Source of the DNA: Rhodospirillaceae bacterium
Lineage (GTDB): Bacteria > Pseudomonadota > Alphaproteobacteria > DSM-16000 > Inquilinaceae
NCBI GenBank assembly: GCA_020638595.1
Contig: JACKIG010000006.1
Coordinates: 124,001 to 188,000, forward strand
Direction of reading: 5' to 3'
Length of the DNA: 64,000 nt
Part shown: one piece after another, positions 25,501-33,817 of the stretch
Layout: each line of letters opens with the position of its first letter
How positions within the stretch are numbered: the first letter of the stretch is position 1
Position numbers and translations under genes: made by a program
Notes under the pieces: generated by a model
Seen by the model: only the letters and a program-made list of their open reading frames with translations
Databases searched by the model: none
Told to the model about the DNA's origin: nothing

Positions 25501-26273
25501 GCGCCGATACCGCATCGCTGACCGCGGAAGGTGCCGATCCCGCGGCCGCGCGCAAGCGCGCCGGCCACCGCATCTTCGGTTCCAAGCCCGGGGCCTACGG
25601 GGCCGGGTTGCAGGCGCTGATCGACGAGCGCGGGTGGGAAACGGCGGACGACCTCGCCCGCGCCTATCTCGCCTGGGGCGGCTATGCCTATGGCGACGGG
25701 GCCGAAGGTGCCGCGGAACACCACCTGTTCGCCCAGCGCCTGGCCCGTGTCCAGGTGGTCGTGCACAACCAGGACAACCGCGAACACGACCTGTTGGACA
25801 GCGACGACTATTACCAGTTCGAAGGCGGGCTGGCGGCCAGCGTCCACCACCTGTCCGGCGAGCGGCCCACCATCTACCACACCGATCACAGCCGCCCCGA
25901 ACGCCCCGTCATTCGCAGCCTGCGCGAGGAAATCGCCCGCACCGTGCGCGGCCGCGTCGTCAACCCGAAATGGATCCGGGGCGTCATGCGCCACGGCTAC
26001 AAGGGCGCGTTCGAGATGGCGGCGACGGTCGACTATCTGTTCGCCTTTGCCGCGACCACCGGGGCCGTCGCCGACCACCATTTCGATGCCGTCTACGACG
26101 CCTATGTCGGCGACGGCACGGTGCGGCAGTTCCTGCTGGACAACAACCCGGCCGCCGCCGCGGAAATCGCCGACCGCCTGATGGAAGCGCAGGACCGCGG
26201 CCTGTGGCGCCCCCATGCCAACATCGCCTACCATGACCTGGTCGGCCTGAGAGAGGAAGGACGCGCACGATGA
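22530..26273 (+). CDS. cobN: Cobaltochelatase large subunit CobN
   Basis: A 1247-residue protein, normal length for CobN, related to magnesium chelatase BchH/ChlH. Landmarks are HMGKHGNLEWLPGKAV, NIDPKSSYHDPDLPPPHGY, GRNFYSVD and the C-terminal ARTVRGRVVNPKWIRGVMRHGYKGA. It binds hydrogenobyrinic acid a,c-diamide and inserts Co(II) with the ATPase subunits CobS/CobT, or Chl/Bch-type partners, none of which is in the window. GTG start with AAGGA upstream. Its 3' end overlaps cobO by 4 bp (ATGA). Confidence 0.95.
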   Translation: MHLLAAKPGTILDGSEAVDLGQSPADIVVLSAADTELAALSAAHRQRGADAPTLRLANLMQLGHNLSVDAYVEAVIARARLVVVRLLGGAGYWPYGAEQVAAVARDRGIALAIVPGDDRPDPELADLSTLPFEACHRLWQYCVHGGPDNYAGFLAYAADLIGCDTDWAEPVPLPRAGLYRPGAERSDLAGIRAGWTEGAPVAGLVFYRALMQGGALAPVDALVTALGKAGLNALPIYVTSLKDPAAAALVDELCRSLEPAVMLNATGFALATPGAKDVFDPFAAADCPVLQVVFSGGDETAWAEGTRGLAPRDLAMNIALPEVDGRVITRAVSFKAEARFDPATQARIATYRPVADRVRFVAELAAAWARLRRCPAAERRVAIVLANYPNRDGRLGNGVGLDTPASVVGVLRAMAAAGYRVAGIPADGNTLMRRLGTGPTNALAGRDARTGGAALPLADYRAFFENLPATVRRAVGDRWGAPEADPFVADGAFRLSTLALGNVVVAVQPARGYNIDPKSSYHDPDLPPPHGYLAFHAWVRRHFGAHAVVHMGKHGNLEWLPGKAVALSETCFPEVALGPLPNLYPFIVNDPGEGTQAKRRTAAVIVDHLTPPLTRAESYGPLRDLELLVDEYYEAAGVDPRRLKLLRGQILELAQSAGLAADCGIVDDDAPDEALSKLDNHLCELKELQIRDGLHIFGQVPAGMQRTDLLVALTRVPRGAGQGGDASLIRSLAADLGLAGFDPLDCRLGDRWTGPQPPALAGGAAWRTNGDTVERLECLAQALVAGQRRPEERWSRTRAVLAAIGETVAPALDASGDAEFAGLLAGLDGRFVAPGSSGAPTRGRLDVLPTGRNFYSVDSRTVPTPAAWQLGWRSAALLLDRHRQEEGDWPRRLALSAWGTANMRTGGDDVAQALALLGVQPVWDTASRRVTGFEIMPLAVLDRPRVDVTFRVSGFFRDAFPSQIDLLDSAVRAVAALDEPPDMNPLADQVRADTASLTAEGADPAAARKRAGHRIFGSKPGAYGAGLQALIDERGWETADDLARAYLAWGGYAYGDGAEGAAEHHLFAQRLARVQVVVHNQDNREHDLLDSDDYYQFEGGLAASVHHLSGERPTIYHTDHSRPERPVIRSLREEIARTVRGRVVNPKWIRGVMRHGYKGAFEMAATVDYLFAFAATTGAVADHHFDAVYDAYVGDGTVRQFLLDNNPAAAAEIADRLMEAQDRGLWRPHANIAYHDLVGLREEGRAR

Positions 26274-26905
26274 GCGAGCAGCCCGCCGAGGACGCCACCC
26301 CCGAGGCCGAGCTCGACCGGCGCCATGCCGAGAAGATGGCCAAGAAGAAGGCCGCCCGCGACAAGATCATCGCCACCAAGACGATCGAAAAGGGCCTGCT
26401 GATCGTCCACACGGGCAAGGGCAAGGGCAAGTCGACGGCCGCCTTCGGCATGGTCTGCCGCGCCATCGGCCACGGCATGCGCGTCGGCATCGTCCAATTC
26501 GTCAAGGGCAGGTGGGAAACGGGCGAGCGTGCCGTGCTCGACAAGTTTCCGGAACTGGTCAGCCTCCATACCATGGGCGAAGGCTTCACCTGGGAAACCC
26601 AGGACCGCCAGCGCGACATCGCCGCCGCCCGCGCCGCGTGGGAGCGCGCGAAGGCACTGATCGCCGATCCGGCCTATCGCCTGGTGCTGCTGGACGAGCT
26701 GAACATCGTGCTGCGCTATGGCTATCTGCCGCTGGATGAGGTGGTGGAAGCGCTGGCGGCACGTGCGCCCATGACCCACGTCATCGTGACCGGCCGCAAC
26801 GCCGCCGAAGCGCTGCTGGAAGCCGCCGACCTCGTCACCGAGATGACCATGGTCAAGCATCCCTTCCGCAGCGGCGTGAAGGCGCAGGCAGGCATCGAGT
26901 TCTGA
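26270..26905 (+). CDS. cobO: Cob(I)yrinic acid a,c-diamide adenosyltransferase
   Basis: A 211-residue CobA/CobO-type corrinoid adenosyltransferase. The P-loop is HTGKGKGKSTAAFG, followed by VQFVKGRW and the LLDELNIVLRYGYL segment, all diagnostic. It attaches the 5'-deoxyadenosyl ligand to the corrinoid. A charged, Lys-rich N-terminal extension (residues 1-40) is typical of the proteobacterial form. The start codon overlaps the cobN stop, implying translational coupling; cobQ follows after 16 bp. Confidence 0.96.
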   Translation: MSEQPAEDATPEAELDRRHAEKMAKKKAARDKIIATKTIEKGLLIVHTGKGKGKSTAAFGMVCRAIGHGMRVGIVQFVKGRWETGERAVLDKFPELVSLHTMGEGFTWETQDRQRDIAAARAAWERAKALIADPAYRLVLLDELNIVLRYGYLPLDEVVEALAARAPMTHVIVTGRNAAEALLEAADLVTEMTMVKHPFRSGVKAQAGIEF

Positions 26906-26921
26906 TCAGGCACCTAACCGG

Positions 26922-28403
26922 ATGTCGGGAATGAAGCGGCGCACACCCGCGGTGATGGTTCAGGGCACCGGATCGGACGTCGGCAAATCCCTGCTGGTCG
27001 CCGGAATGGCGCGGGCCTTTGCCCGACGCGGCCTCAAGGTGCGGCCGTTCAAGCCGCAGAACATGTCCAACAATGCCGCCGTCACCATCGACGGCGGCGA
27101 AATCGGCCGGGCGCAGGCCTTGCAGGCGCGGGCATCCGGTGTCGACCCGATCACCGACATGAACCCGGTGCTGCTGAAGCCGGAGACCGAGGTCGGCGCG
27201 CAGGTGGTCGTCCAGGGCCGCCGCGTCGCCACCTTGCAGGCCCGCGACTATGCCGCCTTCAAGCCGGGCCTGATGGGCGCCGTGCTGGACAGCTATCATC
27301 GCCTGGCCGCCCAGGCCGACCTGATGCTGGTGGAGGGTGCCGGCAGCCCGGCGGAGGTCAACCTGCGTGCCGGCGACATCGCCAATATGGGCTTCGCCGA
27401 GGCCGCGGACCTTCCGGTGATCCTGGCCGCCGACATCGACCGTGGCGGCGTGATCGCCAGCCTGGTCGGCACCTGGGCGGTAATCCCCGAGGCCGAGCGC
27501 CGGCGTATCCGCGCCTATGTCATCAACAAGTTCCGCGGCGACGTGCGCCTGTTCGACAGCGGCCTGACGATCATCACCGACCACACCGGCTGGCAGAGCC
27601 TGGGCGTCGTGCCCCACTGGCCCCAGGCGCGGTGCCTGCCGGCCGAAGATGCCGTGGCGCTCAGCCACCTGGACCCATCGCCCGATCGGCCGATCCGCAT
27701 CGCCGTGCCCGTGTTCTCGCGCATCGCCAATTTCGACGACCTCGACCCGCTGCGGCTGGAACCCGATGTAGCCGTCGCCATGGTTCCGGCCGGACAGCCG
27801 CTGCCCGGCGACGCCGACCTGATCATCCTGCCCGGTTCGAAATCCACGATCGGCGACCTTGCGTTCTTCCGCAGCCAGGGCTGGGACATCGACCTTGCCG
27901 CCCATGTCCGGCGCGGCGGCCATGTGCTGGGCCTGTGCGGCGGCTATCAGATGATGGGGTGCCGGCTCGACGACCCCGACGGCATCGAAGGCCTGCCCGG
28001 CGCCGTCGAAGGCCTCGGGCTTCTGGACGCCGCGACGACACTGACGGCCGACAAGACGCTGGTCGAGGTCGCCGGCCGCCATATCGCCAGCGGACAGGCC
28101 GTCCGCGGCTATGAGATGCATGTCGGCCGCACGACCGGGCCGGCACTGGCCCGCCCGCTGCTGGACCTCGCCGGCCGGCCGGAGGGCGCACAGTCGCCCG
28201 ACGGCCGCATCGCCGGCTGCTATATCCACGGTATGTTCGCCGCCGACGGCTTCCGCCATGCGTTCCTGGCCGCATTGAAGCCGCGCGCCGATGGCGGCGT
28301 CGCCTATGACGCCACCATCGACGCCACACTCGACGCGCTGGCCCGGCACCTGGAAACGCACATGGACCTGGACAGCGTGTTGGCCATCGCCGGCTACAGG
28401 TAG
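26922..28403 (+). CDS. cobQ: Cobyric acid synthase
   Basis: A 493-residue glutamine-dependent amidotransferase that amidates positions b, d, e and g of the corrin ring. The N-terminal dethiobiotin-synthetase-like ATPase domain starts with VQGTGSDVGKSLLVAG and contains KPQNMSNNA. The C-terminal class I glutaminase domain has the nucleophile in GLCGGYQMMG (residue ~340) and the His in GCYIHGMF. It is the last gene of the riboswitch-controlled operon. Its 3' end overlaps the convergent cobD by 10 bp. Confidence 0.96.
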   Translation: MSGMKRRTPAVMVQGTGSDVGKSLLVAGMARAFARRGLKVRPFKPQNMSNNAAVTIDGGEIGRAQALQARASGVDPITDMNPVLLKPETEVGAQVVVQGRRVATLQARDYAAFKPGLMGAVLDSYHRLAAQADLMLVEGAGSPAEVNLRAGDIANMGFAEAADLPVILAADIDRGGVIASLVGTWAVIPEAERRRIRAYVINKFRGDVRLFDSGLTIITDHTGWQSLGVVPHWPQARCLPAEDAVALSHLDPSPDRPIRIAVPVFSRIANFDDLDPLRLEPDVAVAMVPAGQPLPGDADLIILPGSKSTIGDLAFFRSQGWDIDLAAHVRRGGHVLGLCGGYQMMGCRLDDPDGIEGLPGAVEGLGLLDAATTLTADKTLVEVAGRHIASGQAVRGYEMHVGRTTGPALARPLLDLAGRPEGAQSPDGRIAGCYIHGMFAADGFRHAFLAALKPRADGGVAYDATIDATLDALARHLETHMDLDSVLAIAGYR

Positions 28404-29389
28404 GTCGCCACCGCCGCCAATCCCGCAGTCATCGCCGTCAACAGCGTCGCCACCGCCATCAGCCTGGCGGCGGCCTGGATGTCCCCGGCCCCGGCATCCT
28501 GCCGTCCGCCGGCATTCATCCAGTGGTCGTCGACCACCTGTCCGCCATAGCGGCGCGGGCCGGCCAGCGCCAGCCCCAGCGCACCGGCCATCGCCGCCTC
28601 CGGCCAGCCGGCGTTCGGGGATCGGTGGCGGCCGGCATCGCGCAGCATCGCCCGCACGGCCCCCCTCCCCGACGCCCCCGGCCGCAGGGCCGCGGCCAGT
28701 GCCACCAGCAGTCCGGCCAGCCGTGCCGGGACCAGATTGACCAGATCGTCGAAGCGGGCCGCCGCCCAGCCGAACTGCCGGTATCTCGGGCTTCTGTGCC
28801 CGATCATGCTGTCGGCGGTGTTGACCGCCTTGTAGGCGACGATGCCCGGCAGCCCCCCGACCAGATACCAGAAGGCCGGGGCGATCACGCCGTCGGAGAA
28901 GTTCTCCGCACAGCTCTCGATCGCCGCCCGCGCCACCCCGCCCGCATCCAGGCTGTCCGGATCGCGCCCGACGATGCGCGCCACCGCCGCCCGTCCCCCG
29001 GCCAGGCCGCCTGTCCGCAACCCCGCGGCCACCGCCGCCACGTGGTCGTACAGGCTGCGCCCCGCCAGCAGGATCGCGACGACCACCGCTTCGATCACCG
29101 CCCCCACGGGCATCAGCTGCGCGACCGTCCCCAGCAGCCAGCCGGCCGCGATACTCGCGGACAGCAGGCAGACCAGGCAGGCGATGCCGGCCGCGCGGCG
29201 CCGTGCGCCACCCCATCCTTCGCGGTTCAATCCACGATCCAGCAGGCCAACCAGACGCCCGAGCAGGACGATGGGATGTGGCACCCGGCGCCACAGCCAT
29301 CCCGGCTCCCCGGCCAGCGCGTCGATCAGGATCGCCGCGGCCAGTACGGCGAAGGAGCCGGGCCAAGGCGCAACAGTCCAGGAAATCAT
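28394..29389 (-). CDS. cobD: Adenosylcobinamide-phosphate synthase CobD/CbiB
   Basis: Predicted 331 residues from the ATG at 29389 (MISWTVAPWPGSFAVLAAAI); an in-frame ATG at 29425 is the alternative. An integral membrane enzyme of the CbiB family that attaches aminopropanol phosphate to adenosylcobyric acid. Motifs are DALAGEPGWLWRRVPHPIVLLGRL near the N-terminus, the SCAENFSDGVIAPAFWYLVGG core and the KAVNTADSMIGHR loop. It ends within the last codons of cobQ on the opposite strand. No cobalamin riboswitch was found upstream. Confidence 0.93.
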   Translation of the reverse strand: MISWTVAPWPGSFAVLAAAILIDALAGEPGWLWRRVPHPIVLLGRLVGLLDRGLNREGWGGARRRAAGIACLVCLLSASIAAGWLLGTVAQLMPVGAVIEAVVVAILLAGRSLYDHVAAVAAGLRTGGLAGGRAAVARIVGRDPDSLDAGGVARAAIESCAENFSDGVIAPAFWYLVGGLPGIVAYKAVNTADSMIGHRSPRYRQFGWAAARFDDLVNLVPARLAGLLVALAAALRPGASGRGAVRAMLRDAGRHRSPNAGWPEAAMAGALGLALAGPRRYGGQVVDDHWMNAGGRQDAGAGDIQAAARLMAVATLLTAMTAGLAAVATYL

Positions 29390-29683
29390 GCCGATCGCCG
29401 GTACAGCGGAATGGTCCGGCACCATTCGCCCGATCCGTCTGCGGTGGCAAGCCCTGCGCGCTCAGCGGCAGGCGGGGCCGTTCCCGGGGTGCGGCGACAT
29501 GGGGACGGCGCCGACGGCGCTCGCGTCCCAACGCAAAGGGCCCATCGGGAGGCGTCCAGGCGAGCGTCCGGGTCTGCGAATCCGCCAAACCGGTCACGGG
29601 ATGCCGCGTTCCCACGGCCGGCGCCCAACTGTGGCCATGCTCTTGCCGCTGAGTGGCGCGCACGAACAGCAGGAGGATACCCG

Positions 29684-30058
29684 ATGCTGATCCGAACCCC
29701 GGGACGTCTGGGTGCCGCAGCGGCGATCGCCGTTCTCACCCTGACGGTGCCTGCCGCCGCCCAGCCGCTGGAGCGCGACGACCTGATCGGCACCTGGGGC
29801 CTGGGAGGCCGCTGCGACAGCGGCTGGGGCCTGGGGCTGGGCCCCGATGGCGAGGCCTGGTACGACGAATGGGGCCAGGGCCTCTGGATCGTCCGCGACG
29901 GCGCCATCGCCATGATCCTGCAGGAACGCGAGATGGGTGCGGACACGGTGCTGGACGTGCGGCCGCTGACGATCGTCATCGAATCCGTCGCGCATGACGG
30001 ATTCACGGGACGTATCGTCGAGGACGGTCAAGCCGTCACTGCCATCCGGTGCCAATGA
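29684..30058 (+). CDS. Small secreted protein of unknown function
   Basis: Predicted 124 residues; the ATG at 29684 follows AGGAGG by 7 nt. A Sec signal peptide (MLIRTPGRLGAAAAIAVLTL... ending AAAQP) precedes a ~100-residue mature domain beginning LERDDLIGTWGLGGRCDSG, resembling a small lipocalin-like or WD-type beta barrel that begins with a conserved GTW. There is no catalytic motif. It is followed 35 bp later by the OmpA-like gene, so the two may form one transcript. Confidence 0.75.
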   Translation: MLIRTPGRLGAAAAIAVLTLTVPAAAQPLERDDLIGTWGLGGRCDSGWGLGLGPDGEAWYDEWGQGLWIVRDGAIAMILQEREMGADTVLDVRPLTIVIESVAHDGFTGRIVEDGQAVTAIRCQ

Positions 30059-30093
30059 TTGCCGGGCGCCGGAACGGCGACGGGGAGGTTGAC

Positions 30094-30699
30094 ATGCGTA
30101 TTCGGGTCCTCCCGACCCTTCTTGCGATGCTGAGTGCGCTGTTTCCGGCGGCGGCATATGCGGACGGGCCGGCGCCGGTCGAGATCCCATCCGTGCGGGT
30201 GCCGCAGGTCGACATACCGGGTGCCGAGGTACCGATCGTCGACGTGCCCGGGACGGAGCTTCCCATCATCGACGCCCCGGGGATCACCGTCCCCGGGATC
30301 GAGGTTCGCGAGGGGGAGGGTATCGCCCTCATCCGGATGGCCGGCGACGTCCTGTTCGACTTCGACAAATCCGACATCCGGCCGGACGCCGCGACCGCCT
30401 TGAACGAGGTGCTGGCGCTGATCGGGTCGCGCTATCCGGATGCCGACTTCACCATCCACGGCCATACCGACGCCATGGGCTCGCACAGCTACAACATGCG
30501 CCTGTCGCAGGCGCGATCGGAGGCCGTGCGGGACTGGCTGATTGCCAACGGCGTGGCAGCCGACCGGATGTCCATCCAGGCGCATGGCGAGTCGCGCCCC
30601 ATCGCGCCCAATGCCAATGCCGACGGGTCCGACAACCCGGCCGGACGGGCACTCAACCGCCGGGTCGAGATTGCGGTCGCGCTGCCGGGCGACCGATGA
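30094..30699 (+). CDS. OmpA-family C-terminal domain protein
   Basis: Predicted 201 residues from the ATG at 30094 (GGGGAGG upstream). The signal peptide ends near AYADG. Residues ~25-75 form a short low-complexity arm with repeated VPxxDxPGxE units (VDIPGAEVPIVDVPGTELPI). Residues ~80-200 are an OmpA peptidoglycan-binding domain: VLFDFDKSDIRPDA, HGHTDAMGSHSYNMRLSQAR and NRRVEI are all canonical. It probably anchors peptidoglycan in the periplasm. No barrel or transmembrane helix follows the signal. Confidence 0.9.
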   Translation: MRIRVLPTLLAMLSALFPAAAYADGPAPVEIPSVRVPQVDIPGAEVPIVDVPGTELPIIDAPGITVPGIEVREGEGIALIRMAGDVLFDFDKSDIRPDAATALNEVLALIGSRYPDADFTIHGHTDAMGSHSYNMRLSQARSEAVRDWLIANGVAADRMSIQAHGESRPIAPNANADGSDNPAGRALNRRVEIAVALPGDR

Positions 30700-30866
30700 C
30701 GGCTCTGCCCGCCGGCCGCGGACGGCCTGCCCCGCGTCGGCATCGGGACGTCGGATTTCAAGCACCACGAAACGCGGACCGGACCTGTCCGCTTGGCCAG
30801 AGGTCGCTGATGCAAGCATCGGGTGGCGGATGTATGGTCGCGGCCTCGCTTCAACGGGGGACGTAC

Positions 30867-31424
30867 ATGACCATCAGGGTCGCAGGGCTGATCGCTGTCG
30901 GTTTGCTGGCCGCAGGTGCTGAAACGGTGCTCACCACCGGCCGTACGGCGGCCCAGGGCCTAAGCACGCCCGAGGCGGCGGCCCAGGCCTTCTATGCCGC
31001 GGTCGAAGCACTGCCGGTCCGCGGCGTGCCGGATGCCGCAGGGCTGGCGATGCTGCAGCCGCTGATCTCCGACGACCTGGCGGGCCGGCTTGCCGCAGCG
31101 GAGGAAGCCGAAGCGACCCATGCCATCGCCTCCAACGGCGAAGCACCGCCGCTGTTCGAAGGCGACGTGTTCAGCTCGCTGTTCGAAGGGGCCACGTCCT
31201 ACCAGATCGATACCTGTACCGAGACCGGGGCTGAGGCGAACTGCACCGTATCGCTCAACCGAACCGACCTGAGCGGCACCACCGACTGGAGCGACACGGT
31301 CGTGCTGGTGAAGGTCGACGAGGCCTGGAAGGTCAACAACATCGTCTATGGCGGCGACTGGGAATTCGCCACCACCGGCACGCTGGGCGAGCTGCTGGAC
31401 GGGCTGAGCGCCAGCACCGACTAG
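30867..31424 (+). CDS. Secreted protein, DUF3828-like
   Basis: Predicted 185 residues from the ATG at 30867 (GGGGG upstream), giving a signal peptide ending near AAQG. The mature part, with AQAFYAAVEALP, LQPLISDDLAGRL, PPLFEGDVFSSLFEG and WKVNNIVYGG, resembles the DUF3828 fold (a small periplasmic cystatin/NTF2-like domain). Two Cys residues (in DTCTETGAEANC) may form a disulphide. The function of the family is unknown. It is part of a run of exported proteins between the two cob gene blocks. Confidence 0.7.
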   Translation: MTIRVAGLIAVGLLAAGAETVLTTGRTAAQGLSTPEAAAQAFYAAVEALPVRGVPDAAGLAMLQPLISDDLAGRLAAAEEAEATHAIASNGEAPPLFEGDVFSSLFEGATSYQIDTCTETGAEANCTVSLNRTDLSGTTDWSDTVVLVKVDEAWKVNNIVYGGDWEFATTGTLGELLDGLSASTD

Positions 31425-31442
31425 CCGGACGCCGCACCTGCC

Positions 31443-32906
31443 CTATGGGCGTGCCGGCAGGGACAGCACCCAGCGCTGCAACCCGGGGGTATCGGCGATC
31501 TCACCGTCCCACGGGATATCGGGTTCGACGGCGCCGCCACCACCGGCCCGGCTGAGGAACGCCTTGGTCGAGACCGACACCCAGGCCCAGCCGCCGGGCA
31601 GCGCCACCTCGCGGATCTCGCCGTAGAGACCGTGGGCACGCGTCGGCCAGCCGACCAGCGTGACGTCGTCGATCGCCTGCAACAGGTCGACGAACAGCAG
31701 GGCCGAACTGAAGACGCGGCCGTCGATGACGACGATGACCTGGCCGTCGTGGGCCGAGGGCGGCGGGTCCGTACGCACCGGCTTCGACGGCCGGCCCAGG
31801 TCGGCCAAGGGCTGGCCTGCCGCCAAGGCTGCATCGATGCCGGCGATCAGGGTGTCGAGATAGCGCGCCAAGCCGGGGTCGTCGGGCCGGGTCGTGCCCA
31901 GCGCGTCGCGGAACTGCTGGAAATGCGCGCGGTTGCCCGGCGAGGCGCGAACGGCGTCGGGGATGCCCGAATAGAGCCGCTGCTCGCCCCAGGCCACCAG
32001 GGGCTCGCCATAGAGGGCCACGGCAAAGCCGCGGGCCAGGAACGAGTTGCCGCCGGCGTTGCCGCGCAGGTCGAAGACGATCCGGGCGCCGGCCGGTGCC
32101 TGTGCCACCATCGCCCTCAGGTCGTCCATGGCCTGTACCGCCGGTCCGCTCGGCTCCAGCGTCGGCAGCGAGATCCACAGCGTGTCGTCGGCGATCCAGA
32201 GCCCTCCCAACGGCGGCGGGTCGCCGAACCCGGCCGCCGCCAGGAAGGGCTGCACCGCTGCAAACCGCACGGGCCGCCAGTGCAATGCGATCTCCTCCAC
32301 CCCGGCGGCGGTCAGGAAACGGCAGCTGGGCGGCCGCCGGAAGTCAAGCTGGCCCTGGTCAAGGAACATCAGCGGCACCGCACGCACCCAGTCCGCCGCC
32401 AGCGACGCGTCGCCCTGGAACCGCAGGGCATTGGCAACGGCCAGCCCGCCGGCATCGTCGCCGCCGCAACCCAGCAGCCGCAGACCGGTGCCCGGCGCAC
32501 CGGTCTCCAGGCTGGCGCCGACAAGGATGTCGCCGCCACGATAGGCCGCCACGAACCCGGGATAGAGCGTCGCGCCGCGATGGACGCCCGCCCATTGCGG
32601 GTTCTGCCGGTTGCCCCAGACGCTCAGATGGGCGTCAGGCAGGGCATTCGCGTATTCGATCAGCAGATAGAGGTACTGGGTGATGTCGGCCACGCGGCCG
32701 GCCCGTGCGAGGGCCGAGTCCAGCCCCCCGTCCAGCCGTCGGCGGAAGTCCGGGTCGATGACGGGACCCGGATGGTCGCGGTCCAGTACGTCATGGATGG
32801 CCTGCAGGTCCTGGCGTGCCAGTGCCGGCCAGTCCGGCTCCTGCCCCGCTGCGGGACCGATGCCGCAGGCGATGGCCAGAAGGGCTGCCCCCCAATATCG
32901 TCGCAT
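31443..32906 (-). CDS. Periplasmic S41-family peptidase-like protein
   Basis: Predicted 487 residues with a signal peptide (ending GPAAGQ). The C-terminal half carries tail-specific protease (S41) elements: FDLRGNAGGNSFLARG and the nucleophile region VVIDGRVFSSALLFVDLL (Ser near residue 400). A PDZ domain is not evident. The N-terminal domain, with DRDHPGPVIDPDF and ANALPDAHLSVWGN, matches the S41 N-terminal helical region. The substrate is unknown. ATG at 32906 chosen over an adjacent GTG at 32909. Confidence 0.82.
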   Translation of the reverse strand: MRRYWGAALLAIACGIGPAAGQEPDWPALARQDLQAIHDVLDRDHPGPVIDPDFRRRLDGGLDSALARAGRVADITQYLYLLIEYANALPDAHLSVWGNRQNPQWAGVHRGATLYPGFVAAYRGGDILVGASLETGAPGTGLRLLGCGGDDAGGLAVANALRFQGDASLAADWVRAVPLMFLDQGQLDFRRPPSCRFLTAAGVEEIALHWRPVRFAAVQPFLAAAGFGDPPPLGGLWIADDTLWISLPTLEPSGPAVQAMDDLRAMVAQAPAGARIVFDLRGNAGGNSFLARGFAVALYGEPLVAWGEQRLYSGIPDAVRASPGNRAHFQQFRDALGTTRPDDPGLARYLDTLIAGIDAALAAGQPLADLGRPSKPVRTDPPPSAHDGQVIVVIDGRVFSSALLFVDLLQAIDDVTLVGWPTRAHGLYGEIREVALPGGWAWVSVSTKAFLSRAGGGGAVEPDIPWDGEIADTPGLQRWVLSLPARP

Positions 32907-32937
32907 CACCTACTGGTCCCTCAAGCACGCGGGCGGC

Positions 32938-33375
32938 CTATTGCGCGCGCGTCAAGACAAGCCGGCAGTCCGGGTGGTTCAGCTGCTGCTGCACGCACAG
33001 CGCATGCGTCAACACCAGCGTTTGCGGGTCGGGCATCTCATAGTACCACAGCTCCCCAGGCGGTAGCTGGCCCTGGTTGCCGCCCCCGGTGGCGTAGTGC
33101 TGGCGTACCTCCAGCCGCAGCAACGGCCCGTCGGTGAACCAGTCGCCGGCGATCCAGTCAAAGCCGCCCGAATATCCCACCTGCATGGCGAAGGACTTCT
33201 GGAATTGCCCCGAGGGCATGAACGTGTACTGGACCTGGACGGCGACCCCGGTGTTGGGGTCGACACCCTGCCCGACCCAGGCACCGACCATCGGCCCCGG
33301 TTGCGCCTGGGCCATCAGGCTGAGCAGCAGAATACTCCCTGCCGCGGCAATGCCGGTGAGTATGCGCTTCATCAT
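32938..33375 (-). CDS. Small secreted protein of unknown function
   Basis: A 145-residue protein with a signal peptide (MMKRILTGIAAAGSILLLSLMAQAQ) and GGAG 8 nt before the first ATG. The mature domain reads GAWVGQGVDPNTGVAVQVQYTFMPSGQFQKSF... and ends with VLTHALCVQQQLNHPDCRLVLTR. It resembles a small antiparallel beta-barrel, starting at GxWxG as lipocalin-like proteins do, with two Cys. No specific family is assigned. It lies 31 bp upstream of the S41 gene on the same strand and may be co-transcribed. Confidence 0.75.
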   Translation of the reverse strand: MMKRILTGIAAAGSILLLSLMAQAQPGPMVGAWVGQGVDPNTGVAVQVQYTFMPSGQFQKSFAMQVGYSGGFDWIAGDWFTDGPLLRLEVRQHYATGGGNQGQLPPGELWYYEMPDPQTLVLTHALCVQQQLNHPDCRLVLTRAQ

Positions 33376-33817
33376 GACAATACTCCTTCAGCCTGCGGAA
33401 TGATCAAATCCGAAGGGATCACGGCCTGATCGCGCCACACGCTATTTCTAACCATAGTCTTTTGACCATTTTGCGAGCTGTCCGATGGATGCAGGGCCTT
33501 ATGTTTGGACATTCTGAGCCTTCTTGGAATTCGACAAATGACAGCCTGCCGGAATTGGCCGCTGCATCGGCCCACCCTCCCGCCACTTTGCCGGTACGGG
33601 AGACCTTTTCAGACGGCGGCACATCCGCCACACTGCGGCCCGCGCACACCCGGGACACCGCCTCGGTGACGGGAGCCATCCGGCGGCCTTCGCGGCCGCG
33701 GGATGGGCGGGCGGATCTTGACGAAGCCCGCGCTGCCGCCATCACCGGCTTGCCGGCACCCGCAGGGGGCCGGCGGGACCCGGGGCGTGCGCCGAACGTG
33801 GATCAGGGAGGTCCCGC
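33376..33817. other. Intergenic region before cbiX operon
   Basis: About 440 bases without a convincing gene. The first ~170 bases are AT-richer and probably hold the promoter of the minus-strand exported genes. I looked for a cobalamin riboswitch in front of cbiX and found no B12 box. GGGAGG just before the ATG serves as the cbiX Shine-Dalgarno. Confidence 0.5.

Noticed and set aside
21228..26234. A 1668-residue open frame antisense to cobP-cobW-cobN
   Set aside because: It is a shadow frame across three recognised genes, with low-complexity composition and no recognisable motif.
26853..29663. A 936-residue minus-strand frame spanning cobO, cobQ and cobD
   Set aside because: It overlaps well-supported genes in another frame; composition is shadow-like.
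29390..29683. Cobalamin riboswitch on the minus strand before cobD
   Set aside because: A GGGAACGCGG stretch resembles one conserved block, but the B12 box and other blocks are missing.
33376..33817. Second cobalamin riboswitch before cbiX
   Set aside because: No B12 box or GGGAA...GGTG core found; CAGGGAGGTCCCGC next to the start only superficially resembles the box and is the Shine-Dalgarno region.
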